Assembly: GCF_014653695.1 (NCBI RefSeq)
Contig: NZ_BNAR01000003.1
Span: forward strand, 203,443-267,442
Direction of reading: 5' to 3'
Source of the DNA: Lentzea cavernae
GTDB taxonomy: Bacteria > Actinomycetota > Actinomycetes > Mycobacteriales > Pseudonocardiaceae
DNA: 64,000 bases
In this document: piece after piece, positions 15,212-24,324 of the stretch
How positions within the stretch are numbered: position 1 is the first letter of the stretch
Layout of the letters: each line of letters begins with the position of its first letter
Notes under the pieces: generated by a model
The model's database searches: none
What the model saw: the letters and a program-made list of their open reading frames with translations, nothing else
What the model was told of the DNA's origin: nothing
Position numbers and translations under genes: made by a program

Positions 15212-17473
15212 CTAGGCCTTCGCCTTGTCCTCGTCCGGCAACGGCGTGCCGGTCGGGACCTCGTCGGTCGGCGTGTCCGCCTTCTCGGCGCCGCGCTTCA
15301 CGGACTCCAGCAGCATCTGCGCCACGTCCACGACCTCGACGTGCGCACCGGCCTGGCCGTCGGACTGACGCGCGGTCACGCCGTCGGTCAGCATCACGCG
15401 GCAGAACGGGCAGCCGGTCGCGATCTTCGACGGCGCGGTGGACAGCGCCTCGTCCACGCGGTCGACGTTGATGCGCTTGCCGATCCGCTCCTCCATCCAC
15501 ATGCGGGCGCCACCGGCACCACAGCACATGGAGCGCTCTTCGTGGCGCGGCATCTCGCGCAGCTTCGCGCCCGACGCCCCGATGAGTTCACGCGGTGCTT
15601 CGTAGATCTTGTTGTGACGGCCCAGGTAGCACGGGTCGTGGTACGTGACGTCCTCGGTGACCGGCGCGACCGGCACCAGGCGGCGTTCGCGCACCAGCTT
15701 GTTGAGCAGCTGCGTGTGGTGCACGACCTCGTACGTGCCACCGACCTGCGGGTACTCGTTCGCGAGCGTGTTGAAGCAGTGCGCACACGTCACGACGATC
15801 TTGCGCTGACCGGCGGGCCGGTCCTCGAACACCGAGTTGAGCACCTCGACGTTCTGCTGCGCGAGCATCTGGAACAGGAACTCGTTGCCGGCGCGGCGGG
15901 CCGGGTCACCGGTGCAGGTCTCCTCCGGGCCGAGCACCGTGTACTTCACGTCCGCGGTGTGCAGCAGCTCGGCGACGGCGCGCGTGGTCTTCTTCGCGCG
16001 GTCCTCGAACGCGCCGGCGCAGCCGACCCAGAACAGGTACTCCGCGTCGCCCAGGTCGCCGTCGAACACCGGCACCTCGAACTCGAGGCCCTCGGTCCAC
16101 GCCAGGCGGTCCTTGGAGTTCTGGCCCCACGGGTTGCCCTTGTTCTCCAGGTTCTTGAACATGCCGCCGAGCTCGGTCGGGAAGTTCGACTCGATCAGCA
16201 CCTGGTAGCGGCGCATGTCGACGATGTGGTCGACGTGCTCGATGTCCACCGGGCACTGCTCGACGCACGCGCCGCAGGTCGTGCAGGACCACAGCACCTC
16301 GGGGTCGATGACGCCCAGCTCGTCGGGACCGCCGACCAGCGGGCGCTCCGACTCGGCCATCGCCAGCACGTCGATCGACTCGAGGCGCTTCTTGTAGTCC
16401 TCGTACTTGTCCTCGGTCAGGCCGACCTCGTCGCCCGCCATGTCGCGCGAGCCGCCGGCCAGCAGGTACGGCGCCTTGGCGTAGGCGTGGTCGCGCAGCT
16501 GCGTGATGACGAGCTTGGGGGACAACGGCTTGGCGGTGTTCCAGGCGGGGCACTGCGACTGGCAGCGGCCGCACTCGGTGCAGGTGGAGAAGTCGAGCCA
16601 GCCCTTCCAGCTGAAGTCCTCGACCTTGCCGACGCCGAACACGTCCTTGTCCGGGTCGGCCTCCTCCAGGTCCAGCACCTTGCCGCCGGACATCATCGGC
16701 TTCAGCGCGCCCAGGGCGACGCCACCGTCGTCCTCGCGCTTGAAGTAGATGTTGAAGAACGCCGAGAACCGGTGCCAGGCGACACCCATCGTGAGGTTGC
16801 GGCCGACCACGACCAGCCAGATCATGCCGCTCAGCAGCTTGACCAGCGCCATCACCGACACCCAGATGGGCGTGGACGGCAGGATCTGCGCGAGCGGCTG
16901 GGTCACGAACGACGTCCACAGCGGCGCGGACTCGAGGCCGCTCGACTGCTTGAACGCCTTGACCATCAGGATGCCGACGCCCTCGATGACGACGACGGCC
17001 TCGACGAAGTACGCGGACTTGAAGTCCGACCCCTGGAACCGGGAGACCCGGTCGGCGCGGCGCGGGTGGTTGCGCTGGCGGATGACCGCCAGGGCCACAC
17101 CACCGACGACGGTGCCGAGGCCCAGCAGCTCGACCAGCAGCAGCCAGACCGACCACGTGCCGATGATCGGCCAGTGGAAGTGCGGGTCGAACACCTCGCC
17201 GTACGCCTCGAACAGCACCGCGGAGCCGATGAGGAAGCCCCACATCACCATCCAGTGCCACGGGGCGACCGAGCGGAACTTCGCCATTCTGGTGTGCGCG
17301 ACGAACTCGACGATCATCGTCTTCATGCGCGGCACGAACGGCCCGAAGCGGGTGCCGTCCGGCTGGCCGAGCCGGATGATCTTGATTTGCTTCATCACGC
17401 CGGCGACGAACACGCCCCAGGCGACGACGCTCACCGCCACGGCGACGAGTCCGAGAACCAGCTGGAGGGTCAT
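15212..17473 (-). CDS. etfD: EtfD-type membrane iron-sulfur oxidoreductase
   Basis: 753 residues, matching M. tuberculosis EtfD (Rv0338c) in size and layout. Five predicted membrane helices occupy about residues 5-225 with conserved His pairs for heme. Two [4Fe-4S] ferredoxin motifs follow: CTECGRCQSQCP (Cys298, 301, 304, 308) and CTTCGACVEQCP (Cys397, 400, 403, 407). The C-terminal third holds two CCG domains (VGCAGAFEDR ... CAHCFNTL, and HDPCYLGRHN ... MCCGAGGARM), as in heterodisulfide reductase. EtfD is known to take electrons from ETF, reduced by acyl-CoA dehydrogenases, into the menaquinone pool, so it partners with the FadE5-like enzyme of this window. The tail is Lys/Glu/Pro-rich. A perfect 16-bp palindrome lies 20 bases upstream of the ATG. 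Confidence 0.93.
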   Translation of the reverse strand: MTLQLVLGLVAVAVSVVAWGVFVAGVMKQIKIIRLGQPDGTRFGPFVPRMKTMIVEFVAHTRMAKFRSVAPWHWMVMWGFLIGSAVLFEAYGEVFDPHFHWPIIGTWSVWLLLVELLGLGTVVGGVALAVIRQRNHPRRADRVSRFQGSDFKSAYFVEAVVVIEGVGILMVKAFKQSSGLESAPLWTSFVTQPLAQILPSTPIWVSVMALVKLLSGMIWLVVVGRNLTMGVAWHRFSAFFNIYFKREDDGGVALGALKPMMSGGKVLDLEEADPDKDVFGVGKVEDFSWKGWLDFSTCTECGRCQSQCPAWNTAKPLSPKLVITQLRDHAYAKAPYLLAGGSRDMAGDEVGLTEDKYEDYKKRLESIDVLAMAESERPLVGGPDELGVIDPEVLWSCTTCGACVEQCPVDIEHVDHIVDMRRYQVLIESNFPTELGGMFKNLENKGNPWGQNSKDRLAWTEGLEFEVPVFDGDLGDAEYLFWVGCAGAFEDRAKKTTRAVAELLHTADVKYTVLGPEETCTGDPARRAGNEFLFQMLAQQNVEVLNSVFEDRPAGQRKIVVTCAHCFNTLANEYPQVGGTYEVVHHTQLLNKLVRERRLVPVAPVTEDVTYHDPCYLGRHNKIYEAPRELIGASGAKLREMPRHEERSMCCGAGGARMWMEERIGKRINVDRVDEALSTAPSKIATGCPFCRVMLTDGVTARQSDGQAGAHVEVVDVAQMLLESVKRGAEKADTPTDEVPTGTPLPDEDKAKA

Positions 17474-17492
17474 GGCGGGAGTCTAGGCCACG

Positions 17493-17508
17493 TTACTGAT
17501 CAGTAACC
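17493..17508. promoter_or_regulatory. palindromic operator upstream of etfD
   Basis: GTTACTGATCAGTAAC is a perfect 16-bp palindrome 20 bases before the etfD start. Two sites upstream of fadE5 (5484-5499 and 5508-5523) share its GTTAC half and the AGTA core. This suggests one regulator, perhaps a TetR-type fatty-acid repressor encoded elsewhere. It also lies in the shared intergenic region with the divergent SMR gene. Confidence 0.6.
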
Positions 17509-17578
17509 ACTTGGACGTGGCCGGTGTCTCTCCACGTACCGGTCAAGTAGCCAGAAGTTGATCAAAAACTTATGGAAC

Positions 17579-17590
17579 ACTTGTTCAAGT
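17579..17590 (+). promoter_or_regulatory. ACTTG-TT-CAAGT palindrome before the SMR gene
   Basis: ACTTGTTCAAGT is a perfect palindrome 28 bases before the SMR start. A related half-site, TCAAGTAG, occurs at 17543-17550. The SMR gene is followed by a TetR gene in the same operon, so this is a candidate autoregulatory operator. Confidence 0.4.
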
Positions 17591-17618
17591 AGTGGGCTCG
17601 AACCTCCGGAGGGTCGCC

Positions 17619-17942
17619 GTGTTGTACCTCTACCTCGCCGCGGCGATCGTGGCCGAGATCGCCGCCACCGTGTCGTTGAAGCTGTCCGAGGGCTTCAGCC
17701 GGCTGTGGCCGTCCGTGATCGTCGTCGTCGGATACGCCATCGCCTTCACCGCACTTTCGCGCGCGTTGAAGTTGGGTATGCCCGTGGGCGTCGCCTACGC
17801 CGTATGGTCTGCCATCGGTGTCGCTGCCGTCGCGATCATCGGCTGGAAGTTCCTCGGCGAAACCCTCAACCCCACGATGGTCGTCGGACTGGTCCTGATC
17901 ATCGGAGGCGTGGTGACGCTCGAACTCGGGAGGACGCACTGA
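17619..17942 (+). CDS. small multidrug resistance (SMR/EmrE) efflux protein
   Basis: 107 residues and four predicted membrane helices, the standard EmrE size. YLYLAAAIVAEIAATVSLKLSEGF carries the essential membrane Glu (residue 13) of the shared proton/drug site. PSVIVVVGYAIAFTALSRALK and GVAYAVWSAIGVAAVAIIGWKFLGE match helices 2 and 3, with the VGVAYAVW phrase invariant in the family. Such proteins work as antiparallel dimers exporting quaternary ammonium compounds, dyes or guanidinium. GTG 17619 is chosen because GGAGGG lies 5 bases upstream. It leads an operon with a TetR regulator whose start overlaps or nearly touches its stop. Confidence 0.93.
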   Translation: MLYLYLAAAIVAEIAATVSLKLSEGFSRLWPSVIVVVGYAIAFTALSRALKLGMPVGVAYAVWSAIGVAAVAIIGWKFLGETLNPTMVVGLVLIIGGVVTLELGRTH

Positions 17943-17950
17943 CCGCGGTA

Positions 17951-18526
17951 GTGGAGCACCAGAAGGTCGACGGCCGCAAAGCGCGCGGCGAGAAGAAGCG
18001 GCGCGCCATCGTCGAGGCCACCCTGCGCGTGATCGAACGCGACGGCGTCGCCGGTGTGACGCACCGCAGCGTCGCCCGTGAGGCCGACGTGCCGACAACG
18101 GCACCCACCTACTACTTCGCGACGCTCGACGACCTGTTGATCGCCACGCTGCTGTGGTCGGCCGAAGAGCTGTGCAACGACATGCTGAAGGTCGTCGCGA
18201 GCGGCTCCGCGCGGGAGATCGCGCGGTGCCTGGCGGAGGCGGTCGACGAGAACCGCGGCCGCACGCTCGCCGAGTACGAGCTGTACCTGCTGGCGGGCCG
18301 CCGTCCCGAGCTGAAGCCCGCCGCGCGCCGGTGGCTCGACCTGGCCGTGGAGCTGGCGGACCCGGCGGACCCCGTCGGCTTCAGGGCGTTCCTCGCGGCC
18401 GTCGACGGGCTGCTGCTCCAGGGACTGATCGCCGACGTTGCTCCGAACGAGGCGGAACTGGAGCCAATCGTGTCCTTCTTGATCCGCGGCCGCGACGATT
18501 TCACGGCCGTCCCGCGGGAAGAATGA
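17951..18526 (+). CDS. TetR family regulator of the SMR operon
   Basis: About 191 residues. The helix-turn-helix spans roughly 13-60: RRAIVEATLRVIERDGVAGVTHRSVAREA then VPTTAPTYYFATLDDLLIATL, where the TAPTYYFATLDDLL recognition helix is typical of the TetR subgroup that controls efflux pumps. The C-terminal domain is helical. GTG 17951 is the first conventional start; CTG 17939, seven bases after GGAGG and overlapping the SMR stop, would give tighter coupling but a rare codon. Cotranscription with the pump and the ACTTGTTCAAGT palindrome upstream suggest it represses this operon, released by a pump substrate. Confidence 0.88.
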   Translation: MEHQKVDGRKARGEKKRRAIVEATLRVIERDGVAGVTHRSVAREADVPTTAPTYYFATLDDLLIATLLWSAEELCNDMLKVVASGSAREIARCLAEAVDENRGRTLAEYELYLLAGRRPELKPAARRWLDLAVELADPADPVGFRAFLAAVDGLLLQGLIADVAPNEAELEPIVSFLIRGRDDFTAVPREE

Positions 18527-18530
18527 GGCC

Positions 18531-19085
18531 ATGAAGTTCGCGCGAGAGGTGTCCGGCATCAGCCACGGGGTGAGCCTGGGGCTGCTCGCCGCGCTCTACG
18601 TGCGCGACTCGCTGGCGTTGTCGGTCGACGTCGAGCCGCACGTGCCGGGCCTGGACCCGTCCCTGCCGGTGCAGGTGCCGCTGGGCACCGACCGCGCCGC
18701 GGTGACCGCCGAGTGGCCGGGCTGGTGGGCCGACGCGCTCGACGCGTGCTCGCGCGGAGCCGACCCCGCGACGCCCGAGGACGCCGAGGCCCTGCTGACC
18801 CGGCCGGCCAGCCGAGCCGCCGTGCTCGCGCTGAAGCCGGGCATCGAGCAGCTGCACCGGGTGCAGAGCCCCGCCGCGCTGCCGATCGGCGACGTGCTGG
18901 GCGGCATCGAGTCGCGCATCGGCCGGTGGGCGCAGAGCGTGGAGCTGCACATCGCCGAGGTGCCGGTCGACGGCCTGCTGTGGGAACGCATCGCGCCCGC
19001 GCACGTGCTGGCGTCCACGCGCTTCCTGAACGACCCGCGGCGCACGGCCCCGGCGTTGCGCGCGGTGCTCGAAGACCTCGCCTGA
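18531..19085 (+). CDS. hypothetical protein, 184 residues
   Basis: A soluble, helical, slightly acidic protein of unknown family. Features: SGISHGVSLGLLAALYVRDSLAL at the N-terminus, a Trp-rich AEWPGWWADALDACSRG segment near 60, and GDVLGGIESRIGRWAQSVELHIAEVPVDG in the middle. No signal peptide, membrane helix or metal motif. It starts five bases after the TetR stop, with the end of that gene (GAAGAATGAGGCC) supplying a weak ribosome-binding site, so it is probably part of the SMR-TetR operon. Codon use is normal. Its role in drug response is untested inference. Confidence 0.75.
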   Translation: MKFAREVSGISHGVSLGLLAALYVRDSLALSVDVEPHVPGLDPSLPVQVPLGTDRAAVTAEWPGWWADALDACSRGADPATPEDAEALLTRPASRAAVLALKPGIEQLHRVQSPAALPIGDVLGGIESRIGRWAQSVELHIAEVPVDGLLWERIAPAHVLASTRFLNDPRRTAPALRAVLEDLA

Positions 19086-19167
19086 GGGCCGGGTAGGGAC
19101 AGCCCCACCCCGCCTTCGGGGGCTTGCAGCCGTGTAGCCGGGCCGCGCCACCTCTAGCTTTGTCCTC

Positions 19168-20010
19168 ATGATGAGGACGGCGCTGGTGGCGTTGGTGGTG
19201 GGGGCGGTGGTCACGGTGTCGACCGGCTGTGGCATCCGCATCATGAAGTACGAGTTCTCCGACGACCACGTCGTCGCGGAGAAGTACACGTCTGTGCGGG
19301 TGCGCAGCGACGACGACTCGGGGGACGTGACGATCCGGTACCAGGAGGGGCTGGCCGAGACGAAGATCCACCGCATCGTCGAGCACGCGAAGGACAACAA
19401 GCCGTCGGGGGTCGCGCACCGCGTCGAAGGGGACACGCTGGTGCTGGACGGTTGCGGCCGGAACTGCGAGATCGACTACGTGGTCCTGGTGCCGAGTGCG
19501 GCCATCTCCGTCGTGGGGGACGTCGGGTCGGGCGACGCGATCTTCGAGGGACTGGCGTCGATCGACTTCAAGACCGGCTCCGGCAAGGTCATCACCCGGG
19601 ACATCGCGGGGGACGTCAAGGTGAAGGCGGGCTCCGGTGACCTCGAGGCGCGCAGGGTGGGCGGCACCCTGACGTCGGACCTCGGCTCCGGCGACATCGA
19701 ACTGGACGCGGTGAAGGGCAAGGTGCTCGCCCACACGGCGTCGGGCAACATCAACGGCACGGCGCTGGGCAGCGAGGTCATCGCGGACGCGGGCTCCGGC
19801 CGGATCGACCTGAGGCTGACGGACGCGAAGCCGGTGCGGGCCAACAGCGGTTCCGGTGACGTCACCGTCCGCATGCCGGGAGGTCCGTACAAGGTCACCG
19901 GCATGTCGGGCAGCGGCGACCGCAGGATCCACGTCGCGACCGACCCGAACGCGCAGAACGAGCTCAACCTCTCCACCGGTTCCGGTGACGTCGAGGTGTT
20001 CGCCATCTGA
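19168..20010 (+). CDS. DUF4097-type beta-repeat lipoprotein with GSGD repeats
   Basis: 280 residues. The N-terminus is a lipoprotein signal: a hydrophobic helix ending VSTGC with the lipidated Cys at position 21. From about residue 110 the protein is built of nine short beta repeats of some 17-25 residues, each with a turn of the GSGD type (DVGSGD, KTGSGK, KAGSGD, DLGSGD, HTASGN, DAGSGR, NSGSGD, MSGSGD, STGSGD), typical of DUF4097/DUF4098 right-handed beta helices. Such proteins are found on the outer face of the membrane and have no assigned function. Two Cys near 97 and 101 (CGRNC) may form a disulfide. A terminator follows, separating it from the heat-shock operon. Confidence 0.85.
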   Translation: MMRTALVALVVGAVVTVSTGCGIRIMKYEFSDDHVVAEKYTSVRVRSDDDSGDVTIRYQEGLAETKIHRIVEHAKDNKPSGVAHRVEGDTLVLDGCGRNCEIDYVVLVPSAAISVVGDVGSGDAIFEGLASIDFKTGSGKVITRDIAGDVKVKAGSGDLEARRVGGTLTSDLGSGDIELDAVKGKVLAHTASGNINGTALGSEVIADAGSGRIDLRLTDAKPVRANSGSGDVTVRMPGGPYKVTGMSGSGDRRIHVATDPNAQNELNLSTGSGDVEVFAI

Positions 20011-20025
20011 AGCAGGGGGATGTGT

Positions 20026-20055
20026 CGAGGGCCACTCCACAAGGGGTGGCCCTCG
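20026..20055 (+). terminator. hairpin after the DUF4097 gene
   Basis: A 10-bp stem (CGAGGGCCAC at 20026-20035 with GTGGCCCTCG at 20046-20055) lies 16 bases after the stop. There is no T-run, so efficiency is uncertain. Confidence 0.65.
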
Positions 20056-20108
20056 TCGCGTTGTGAGGGAACAAGCAGACTTTCCCGGCCGTTAGGAGAG
20101 TCAGAAAG

Positions 20109-20129
20109 CTTGAGTCGGGTAGGCTCAAG
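20109..20129 (+). promoter_or_regulatory. HAIR operator 1 of the dnaK operon
   Basis: CTTGAGT-N7-GCTCAAG matches the HspR-associated inverted repeat (consensus CTTGAGT-N7-ACTCAAG) at 13 of 14 positions. It lies 63 bases before dnaK. HspR is encoded in the same operon. Confidence 0.93.
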
Positions 20130-20147
20130 GTTGAGCGGGATGGCAAA

Positions 20148-20168
20148 CTTGAGCCAGCAACGCTCAAC
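20148..20168 (+). promoter_or_regulatory. HAIR operator 2 of the dnaK operon
   Basis: CTTGAGC-N7-GCTCAAC is a second HspR site with two mismatches per consensus, 39 bp downstream of the first and 24 bases before the dnaK start. A TTGAGC at 20131-20136 lies between them and could be a promoter element. Confidence 0.85.
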
Positions 20169-20191
20169 AAGTACTAGCGAAGGGATCTCCA

Positions 20192-22066
20192 ATGGCGCGT
20201 GCAGTCGGCATCGACCTTGGGACGACCAACTCGGTCGTCGCTGTCCTCGAAGGCGGTGAGCCGACGGTCATCGCCAACTCGGAGGGCTCGAGGACCACCC
20301 CGTCCATCGTCGCGTTCGCCAAGAACGGCGAGGTCCTCGTGGGTCAGCCCGCGAAGAACCAGGCCGTCACCAACGTCGACCGCACCATCCGGTCGGTCAA
20401 GCGCCACGTCGGCACCACCTGGCAGACCGACGAGGTCGACGGCAAGAAGTACACCTCGCAGGAGATCAGCGCGCGCGTGCTGATGAAGCTCAAGCGCGAC
20501 GCCGAGGCGTACCTGGGCGAAGAGATCACCGACGCGGTCATCACCGTTCCGGCCTACTTCGAGGACGCGCAGCGCCAGGCCACCAAGGAGGCCGGCCAGA
20601 TCGCGGGCCTCAACGTGCTCCGCATCGTCAACGAGCCGACCTCCGCCGCTCTGGCGTACGGCCTCGACAAGGGCGAGAAGGAGCAGACCATCCTGGTCTT
20701 CGACCTCGGTGGCGGCACGTTCGACGTCTCGCTGCTCGAGCTCGGCGACGGCGTGGTCGAGGTCCGTGCGACCTCCGGTGACAACCACCTCGGTGGCGAC
20801 GACTGGGACCAGCGCGTCGTCGACTGGCTGGTCGAGCGCTTCAAGCAGGCCAACGGCATCGACCTGACCAAGGACAAGATGGCGCTGCAGCGGATCCGCG
20901 AGGCCGCTGAGAAGGCGAAGATCGAGCTGTCCAGCTCGTCGCAGGCGTCGATCAACCTGCCGTACATCACGGTCGACGGTGACAAGAACCCGCTGTTCCT
21001 CGACGAGACGCTGTCGCGCGCCGAGTTCCAGCGCATCACCAACGACCTGCTCGAGCGCACCCGCGCGCCGTTCAACAACGTGATCAAGGACGCCGGCGTC
21101 TCCGTCGGCGACATCGACCACGTCGTGCTCGTCGGTGGCTCGACCCGCATGCCCGCCGTCGCGGAGCTCGTCAAGGAGCTGACCGGCGGCCGTGAGCCCA
21201 ACAAGGGCGTGAACCCGGACGAGGTCGTCGCCGTCGGCGCCGCCCTGCAGGCCGGTGTCCTCAAGGGCGAGGTCAAGGACGTCCTGCTGCTCGACGTCAC
21301 CCCGCTGTCCCTCGGCATCGAGACCAAGGGCGGCATCATGACCAAGCTGATCGAGCGCAACACCACGATCCCGACGAAGCGCTCCGAGACCTTCACGACC
21401 GCGGACGACAACCAGCCGTCCGTGCAGATCCAGGTCTTCCAGGGCGAGCGCGAGATCGCGGCGCACAACAAGAAGCTCGGCATGTTCGAGCTGACCGGCC
21501 TGCCGCCCGCCCCCCGTGGCGTGCCGCAGATCGAGGTCACCTTCGACATCGACGCGAACGGCATCGTCCACGTGTCGGCGAAGGACCTGGGCACCGGCAA
21601 GGAGCAGTCGATGACGATCACCGGTGGCTCCGCGCTGCCGAAGGACGACATCGACCGCATGGTGAAGGACGCCGAGGCCCACGCGGAGGAGGACAAGCGC
21701 CGCCGCGAGGAGGCCGAGGTCCGCAACCAGGCCGAGACGCTCGTCTACCAGACGGAGAAGGTCGTCAAGGAGAACGACGACAAGCTCCCGGCCGAGATCA
21801 AGGACAAGGTCAACGCCGCGATCGCCGAGGCGACCGAGGCTCTCAAGGGCACCGACATCGCCGCCATCAAGGCCGCGGTCGAGAAGCTCGCGACCGAGTC
21901 CCAGGCCATCGGCCAGGCGATCTACGCCAACGCTCCGGGTGCCGCCGGCGCCGAGGCCCCTGGTGCTGACGCGCCGGGTGCCGCCGGTGCGGGTGCCGGT
22001 GCCGGTGCGAAGAAGGACGACGACGTCGTCGACGCCGAGATCGTGGACGAGGACGAGAAGAAGTGA
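20192..22066 (+). CDS. dnaK: chaperone DnaK (Hsp70)
   Basis: 624 residues, full length. The ATPase domain has all phosphate motifs: [19 protein letters not shown] at the N-terminus, [36 protein letters not shown] and [13 protein letters not shown]. The substrate-binding domain starts after the linker [18 protein letters not shown] and the lid helices follow. The tail is an Ala/Gly/Pro-rich repeat ending in [16 protein letters not shown], an extended version of the EEVD-like acidic end. DnaK folds and protects proteins with DnaJ and GrpE. It leads the operon dnaK-grpE-dnaJ-hspR and a fifth gene. Two HAIR sites upstream put it under HspR repression, with DnaK acting as corepressor in other Actinobacteria. 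Confidence 0.98.
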   Translation: MARAVGIDLGTTNSVVAVLEGGEPTVIANSEGSRTTPSIVAFAKNGEVLVGQPAKNQAVTNVDRTIRSVKRHVGTTWQTDEVDGKKYTSQEISARVLMKLKRDAEAYLGEEITDAVITVPAYFEDAQRQATKEAGQIAGLNVLRIVNEPTSAALAYGLDKGEKEQTILVFDLGGGTFDVSLLELGDGVVEVRATSGDNHLGGDDWDQRVVDWLVERFKQANGIDLTKDKMALQRIREAAEKAKIELSSSSQASINLPYITVDGDKNPLFLDETLSRAEFQRITNDLLERTRAPFNNVIKDAGVSVGDIDHVVLVGGSTRMPAVAELVKELTGGREPNKGVNPDEVVAVGAALQAGVLKGEVKDVLLLDVTPLSLGIETKGGIMTKLIERNTTIPTKRSETFTTADDNQPSVQIQVFQGEREIAAHNKKLGMFELTGLPPAPRGVPQIEVTFDIDANGIVHVSAKDLGTGKEQSMTITGGSALPKDDIDRMVKDAEAHAEEDKRRREEAEVRNQAETLVYQTEKVVKENDDKLPAEIKDKVNAAIAEATEALKGTDIAAIKAAVEKLATESQAIGQAIYANAPGAAGAEAPGADAPGAAGAGAGAGAKKDDDVVDAEIVDEDEKK

Positions 22067-22692
22067 CCGAACCGAGGCATGCCGCCCCTGACGAGGAGCA
22101 GCCTCAGGTCGTCGTGAACGACCGGCGCCGGATCGACCCCGAAACGGGCGACGTCCGGCCGCCGGCCCACGCGGCACCCGAGGAAGGCGCTCCGGTCTCC
22201 GAAGAGCCCCTGGTCGCCGAGGTCGTGGACGAGGTGGCCGCCGAGCTGAAGACCCAGCTCGACGAGCGCACCGCCGACCTGCAGCGGCTCACCGCCGAGT
22301 ACGCGAACTACCGCAAGCGGGTGGAACGCGACCGGGAAGCGGTGATCACCAACGCGAAGGCGTCCGTCGCCTCCGAGCTGCTCTCGGTGCTGGACGACAT
22401 CGAGCGGGCCGCCGCCCACGGCGACCTGACCGGTGCGTTCAAGGCCGTGGCGGACAAGCTCGTGTCCTCGTTGCAGAAGAGCGGCCTCGAGCCGTTCGCG
22501 CACGAGGGCGAGGCGTTCGACCCGTCGGTGCACGAGGCCGTGCAGCACAGCACGTCCCCGGACGTCGAAGGCCCGACCGTCACCGCCGTTCTGCGCCGTG
22601 GTTACACGTTCGGCGAGAAGCTCGTCCGGCCCGCGCTCGTCGCGGTGACCGACCACGAGCCCGCCGCCGCAACGCCGTCCGAGGAAGCCTGA
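22063..22692 (+). CDS. grpE: nucleotide exchange factor GrpE
   Basis: 209 residues. A disordered, acidic N-terminal segment of about 60 residues is followed by the long coiled coil ([31 protein letters not shown]) and the compact beta domain with [10 protein letters not shown] and [21 protein letters not shown], the GrpE signature. It releases ADP from DnaK and may act as a temperature sensor. GTG 22063 overlaps the dnaK stop (GTGA), indicating translational coupling. The family is usually 180-220 residues, so the length is normal. Confidence 0.97.
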   Translation: MTEPRHAAPDEEQPQVVVNDRRRIDPETGDVRPPAHAAPEEGAPVSEEPLVAEVVDEVAAELKTQLDERTADLQRLTAEYANYRKRVERDREAVITNAKASVASELLSVLDDIERAAAHGDLTGAFKAVADKLVSSLQKSGLEPFAHEGEAFDPSVHEAVQHSTSPDVEGPTVTAVLRRGYTFGEKLVRPALVAVTDHEPAAATPSEEA

Positions 22693-22726
22693 GTTCTATT
22701 CCTCTAGGGGAAGGAGGAGCCGTCCG

Positions 22727-23890
22727 GTGAGTCAGAGGGACTGGATCGAGAAGGACTTCTACCGCGAGCTGGGCGTCTCCTCCGAGGCGTCCGCGGACGA
22801 GATCAAGAAGTCGTACCGCAAGCTCGCCCGCGAGCTGCACCCCGACGCAAATCCCGGTGACGCCAAGGCCGAGGCCCGCTTCAAGGCGGTCTCCGAGGCC
22901 TACGGCGTCCTGTCGGACGCGGCCAAGCGCAAGCAGTACGACGAGGCCCGCCGCCTGTTCGCGGGAGGCGGGGGTTTCCCCGGCTCCGGTGGCTTCGGCG
23001 CCGGCGGCTTCGACGTCAACGACCTGTTCGGCCGTGCCGCGCAGAACACCGGTGGCGGCGGCCTGGGCGACCTGCTCGGCGGCCTGTTCAACCGGCGCGG
23101 CGGCGCGTCACCCGGCTCGGCCACGCGCCCGCGCCGCGGTGAGGACGTCGAGACCGACGTCCGCATCGACTTCACCGAGGCGGTGAAGGGGGCGACGGTG
23201 CCGTTGCGCCTGTCCTCTCCCGCCGCCTGCACGACCTGCAACGGTTCCGGTGCCAAGCCGGGCACCACGCCGCACCAGTGCGCGACGTGTTCGGGTTCCG
23301 GCCTGGTCACGCGCTCACAGGGCGCGTTCGCGTTCAGCGAGCCGTGCCGCGACTGCCGCGGCACCGGCAAGATCATCGACGACCCGTGCCCCGAGTGCGG
23401 TGGCGACGGCGTCAGCACCCGCACCCGCACGCTGACCGTGCGGATCCCGTCGGGAGTCGACGACGGCCAGCGGATACGCCTTGCGGGACAAGGCGAACCG
23501 GGGCGCAACGGTGGCCCGAACGGTGATCTGTTCGTGCGCGTGCACGTCAACCCGCACAGCGTGTTCGGCCGTCAGGGCAACGACCTGACGCTGACGGCGC
23601 CGATGACGTTCTCCGAGCTCGCGCTCGGGGCGACGTTGACCGTGCCGACGCTGGACGGCAAGGTGACCTTGAAGGTGCCCGCGGGCACCGCCTCCGGGCG
23701 AGTGCTGAGGGCACGGGGCAAGGGGATCACGAAGCGGGACGGGACCGCGGGAGATCTCCTGATCACCCTGGAGGTCGCGGTGCCGAACAACCTCTCGTCC
23801 GAGGCCCGCAAGGCCCTCGAGGCGTACGCCGGCGTGACGACGGACCACGACCCGCGCGGTGATCTGAACGCACTCCTTGAAGGGCGGTGA
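22727..23890 (+). CDS. dnaJ: chaperone DnaJ (type I Hsp40)
   Basis: 387 residues. J domain with HPD at 38-40, then a Gly/Phe-rich linker (GGGGFPGSGGFGAGGFDVNDLFG). The zinc region has four CxxCxGxG motifs: CTTCNGSG, CATCSGSG, CRDCRGTG and CPECGGDG, binding two zinc ions. The C-terminal substrate domains follow with VNPHSVFGRQGNDL. It presents clients to DnaK and stimulates its ATPase. GTG 22727 is preceded by GGAGGAG about 9 bases upstream. The stop overlaps the hspR start by 4 bases. This is the DnaJ1 type linked to dnaK; a second DnaJ is usual elsewhere in such genomes. Confidence 0.97.
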   Translation: MSQRDWIEKDFYRELGVSSEASADEIKKSYRKLARELHPDANPGDAKAEARFKAVSEAYGVLSDAAKRKQYDEARRLFAGGGGFPGSGGFGAGGFDVNDLFGRAAQNTGGGGLGDLLGGLFNRRGGASPGSATRPRRGEDVETDVRIDFTEAVKGATVPLRLSSPAACTTCNGSGAKPGTTPHQCATCSGSGLVTRSQGAFAFSEPCRDCRGTGKIIDDPCPECGGDGVSTRTRTLTVRIPSGVDDGQRIRLAGQGEPGRNGGPNGDLFVRVHVNPHSVFGRQGNDLTLTAPMTFSELALGATLTVPTLDGKVTLKVPAGTASGRVLRARGKGITKRDGTAGDLLITLEVAVPNNLSSEARKALEAYAGVTTDHDPRGDLNALLEGR

Positions 23891-24324
23891 GTTCGGTGGG
23901 TTTTCCGTTCCCTCCCGGGACTGATGAAGACACGCCGTTCTTCGTGATCTCGGTGGCGGCCCAGCTGTCGGGCCTGCACGCCCAGACCCTGCGGTCCTAC
24001 GACCGGCTGGGCCTGGTCTCGCCGGGCCGCACCAACGGCGGCGGCCGCCGCTACTCCATGCGCGACATCGTGCTGCTGCGCGAGGTCCAGCGCCTGTCGC
24101 AGGACGAGGGCGTGAACCTCGCCGGCATCAAGCGCATCATCGACCTGGAAAACCAGGTGGACGCTCTGCAGTCGCGGGTTGTAGAACTCCAGCAGGAACT
24201 CGCACAGGCCTTGGCGGCGGCCGATTCCACGGCCGCCGCGGTGCACGCTTCCTACCGTCGTGATCTCGTGCCGATCCGGCAGGAGACCGCCCTCGTCGTC
24301 TGGAAACCGAAGCCCCGCAAATGA
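23887..24324 (+). CDS. hspR: heat-shock repressor HspR (MerR family)
   Basis: 145 residues. The MerR-type helix-turn-helix (FFVISVAAQLSGLHAQTLRSYDRLGLVSP then GGGRRYSMRDIVLLREVQRLS) covers about residues 18-75, followed by the coiled coil DLENQVDALQSRVVELQQELAQAL. HspR binds HAIR inverted repeats and shuts off the dnaK operon and clpB; three HAIR sites occur in this window (20109, 20148, 32088). The Lys/Pro-rich tail KPKPRK is usual in HspR and contributes to DnaK binding in relatives. GTG 23887 overlaps the dnaJ stop and the gene's own stop overlaps the next start, so all five genes are translationally coupled. Confidence 0.96.
   Translation: MSSVGFPFPPGTDEDTPFFVISVAAQLSGLHAQTLRSYDRLGLVSPGRTNGGGRRYSMRDIVLLREVQRLSQDEGVNLAGIKRIIDLENQVDALQSRVVELQQELAQALAAADSTAAAVHASYRRDLVPIRQETALVVWKPKPRK

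Noticed and set aside
15341..17506. A 721-codon frame on the plus strand across etfD
   Set aside because: Low-complexity shadow of a certain gene with no motif of its own; etfD has all cluster ligands in order.
20174..22177. A 667-codon minus-strand frame over dnaK
   Set aside because: Known shadow frame of dnaK in GC-rich genomes; no regulatory signal or homology.
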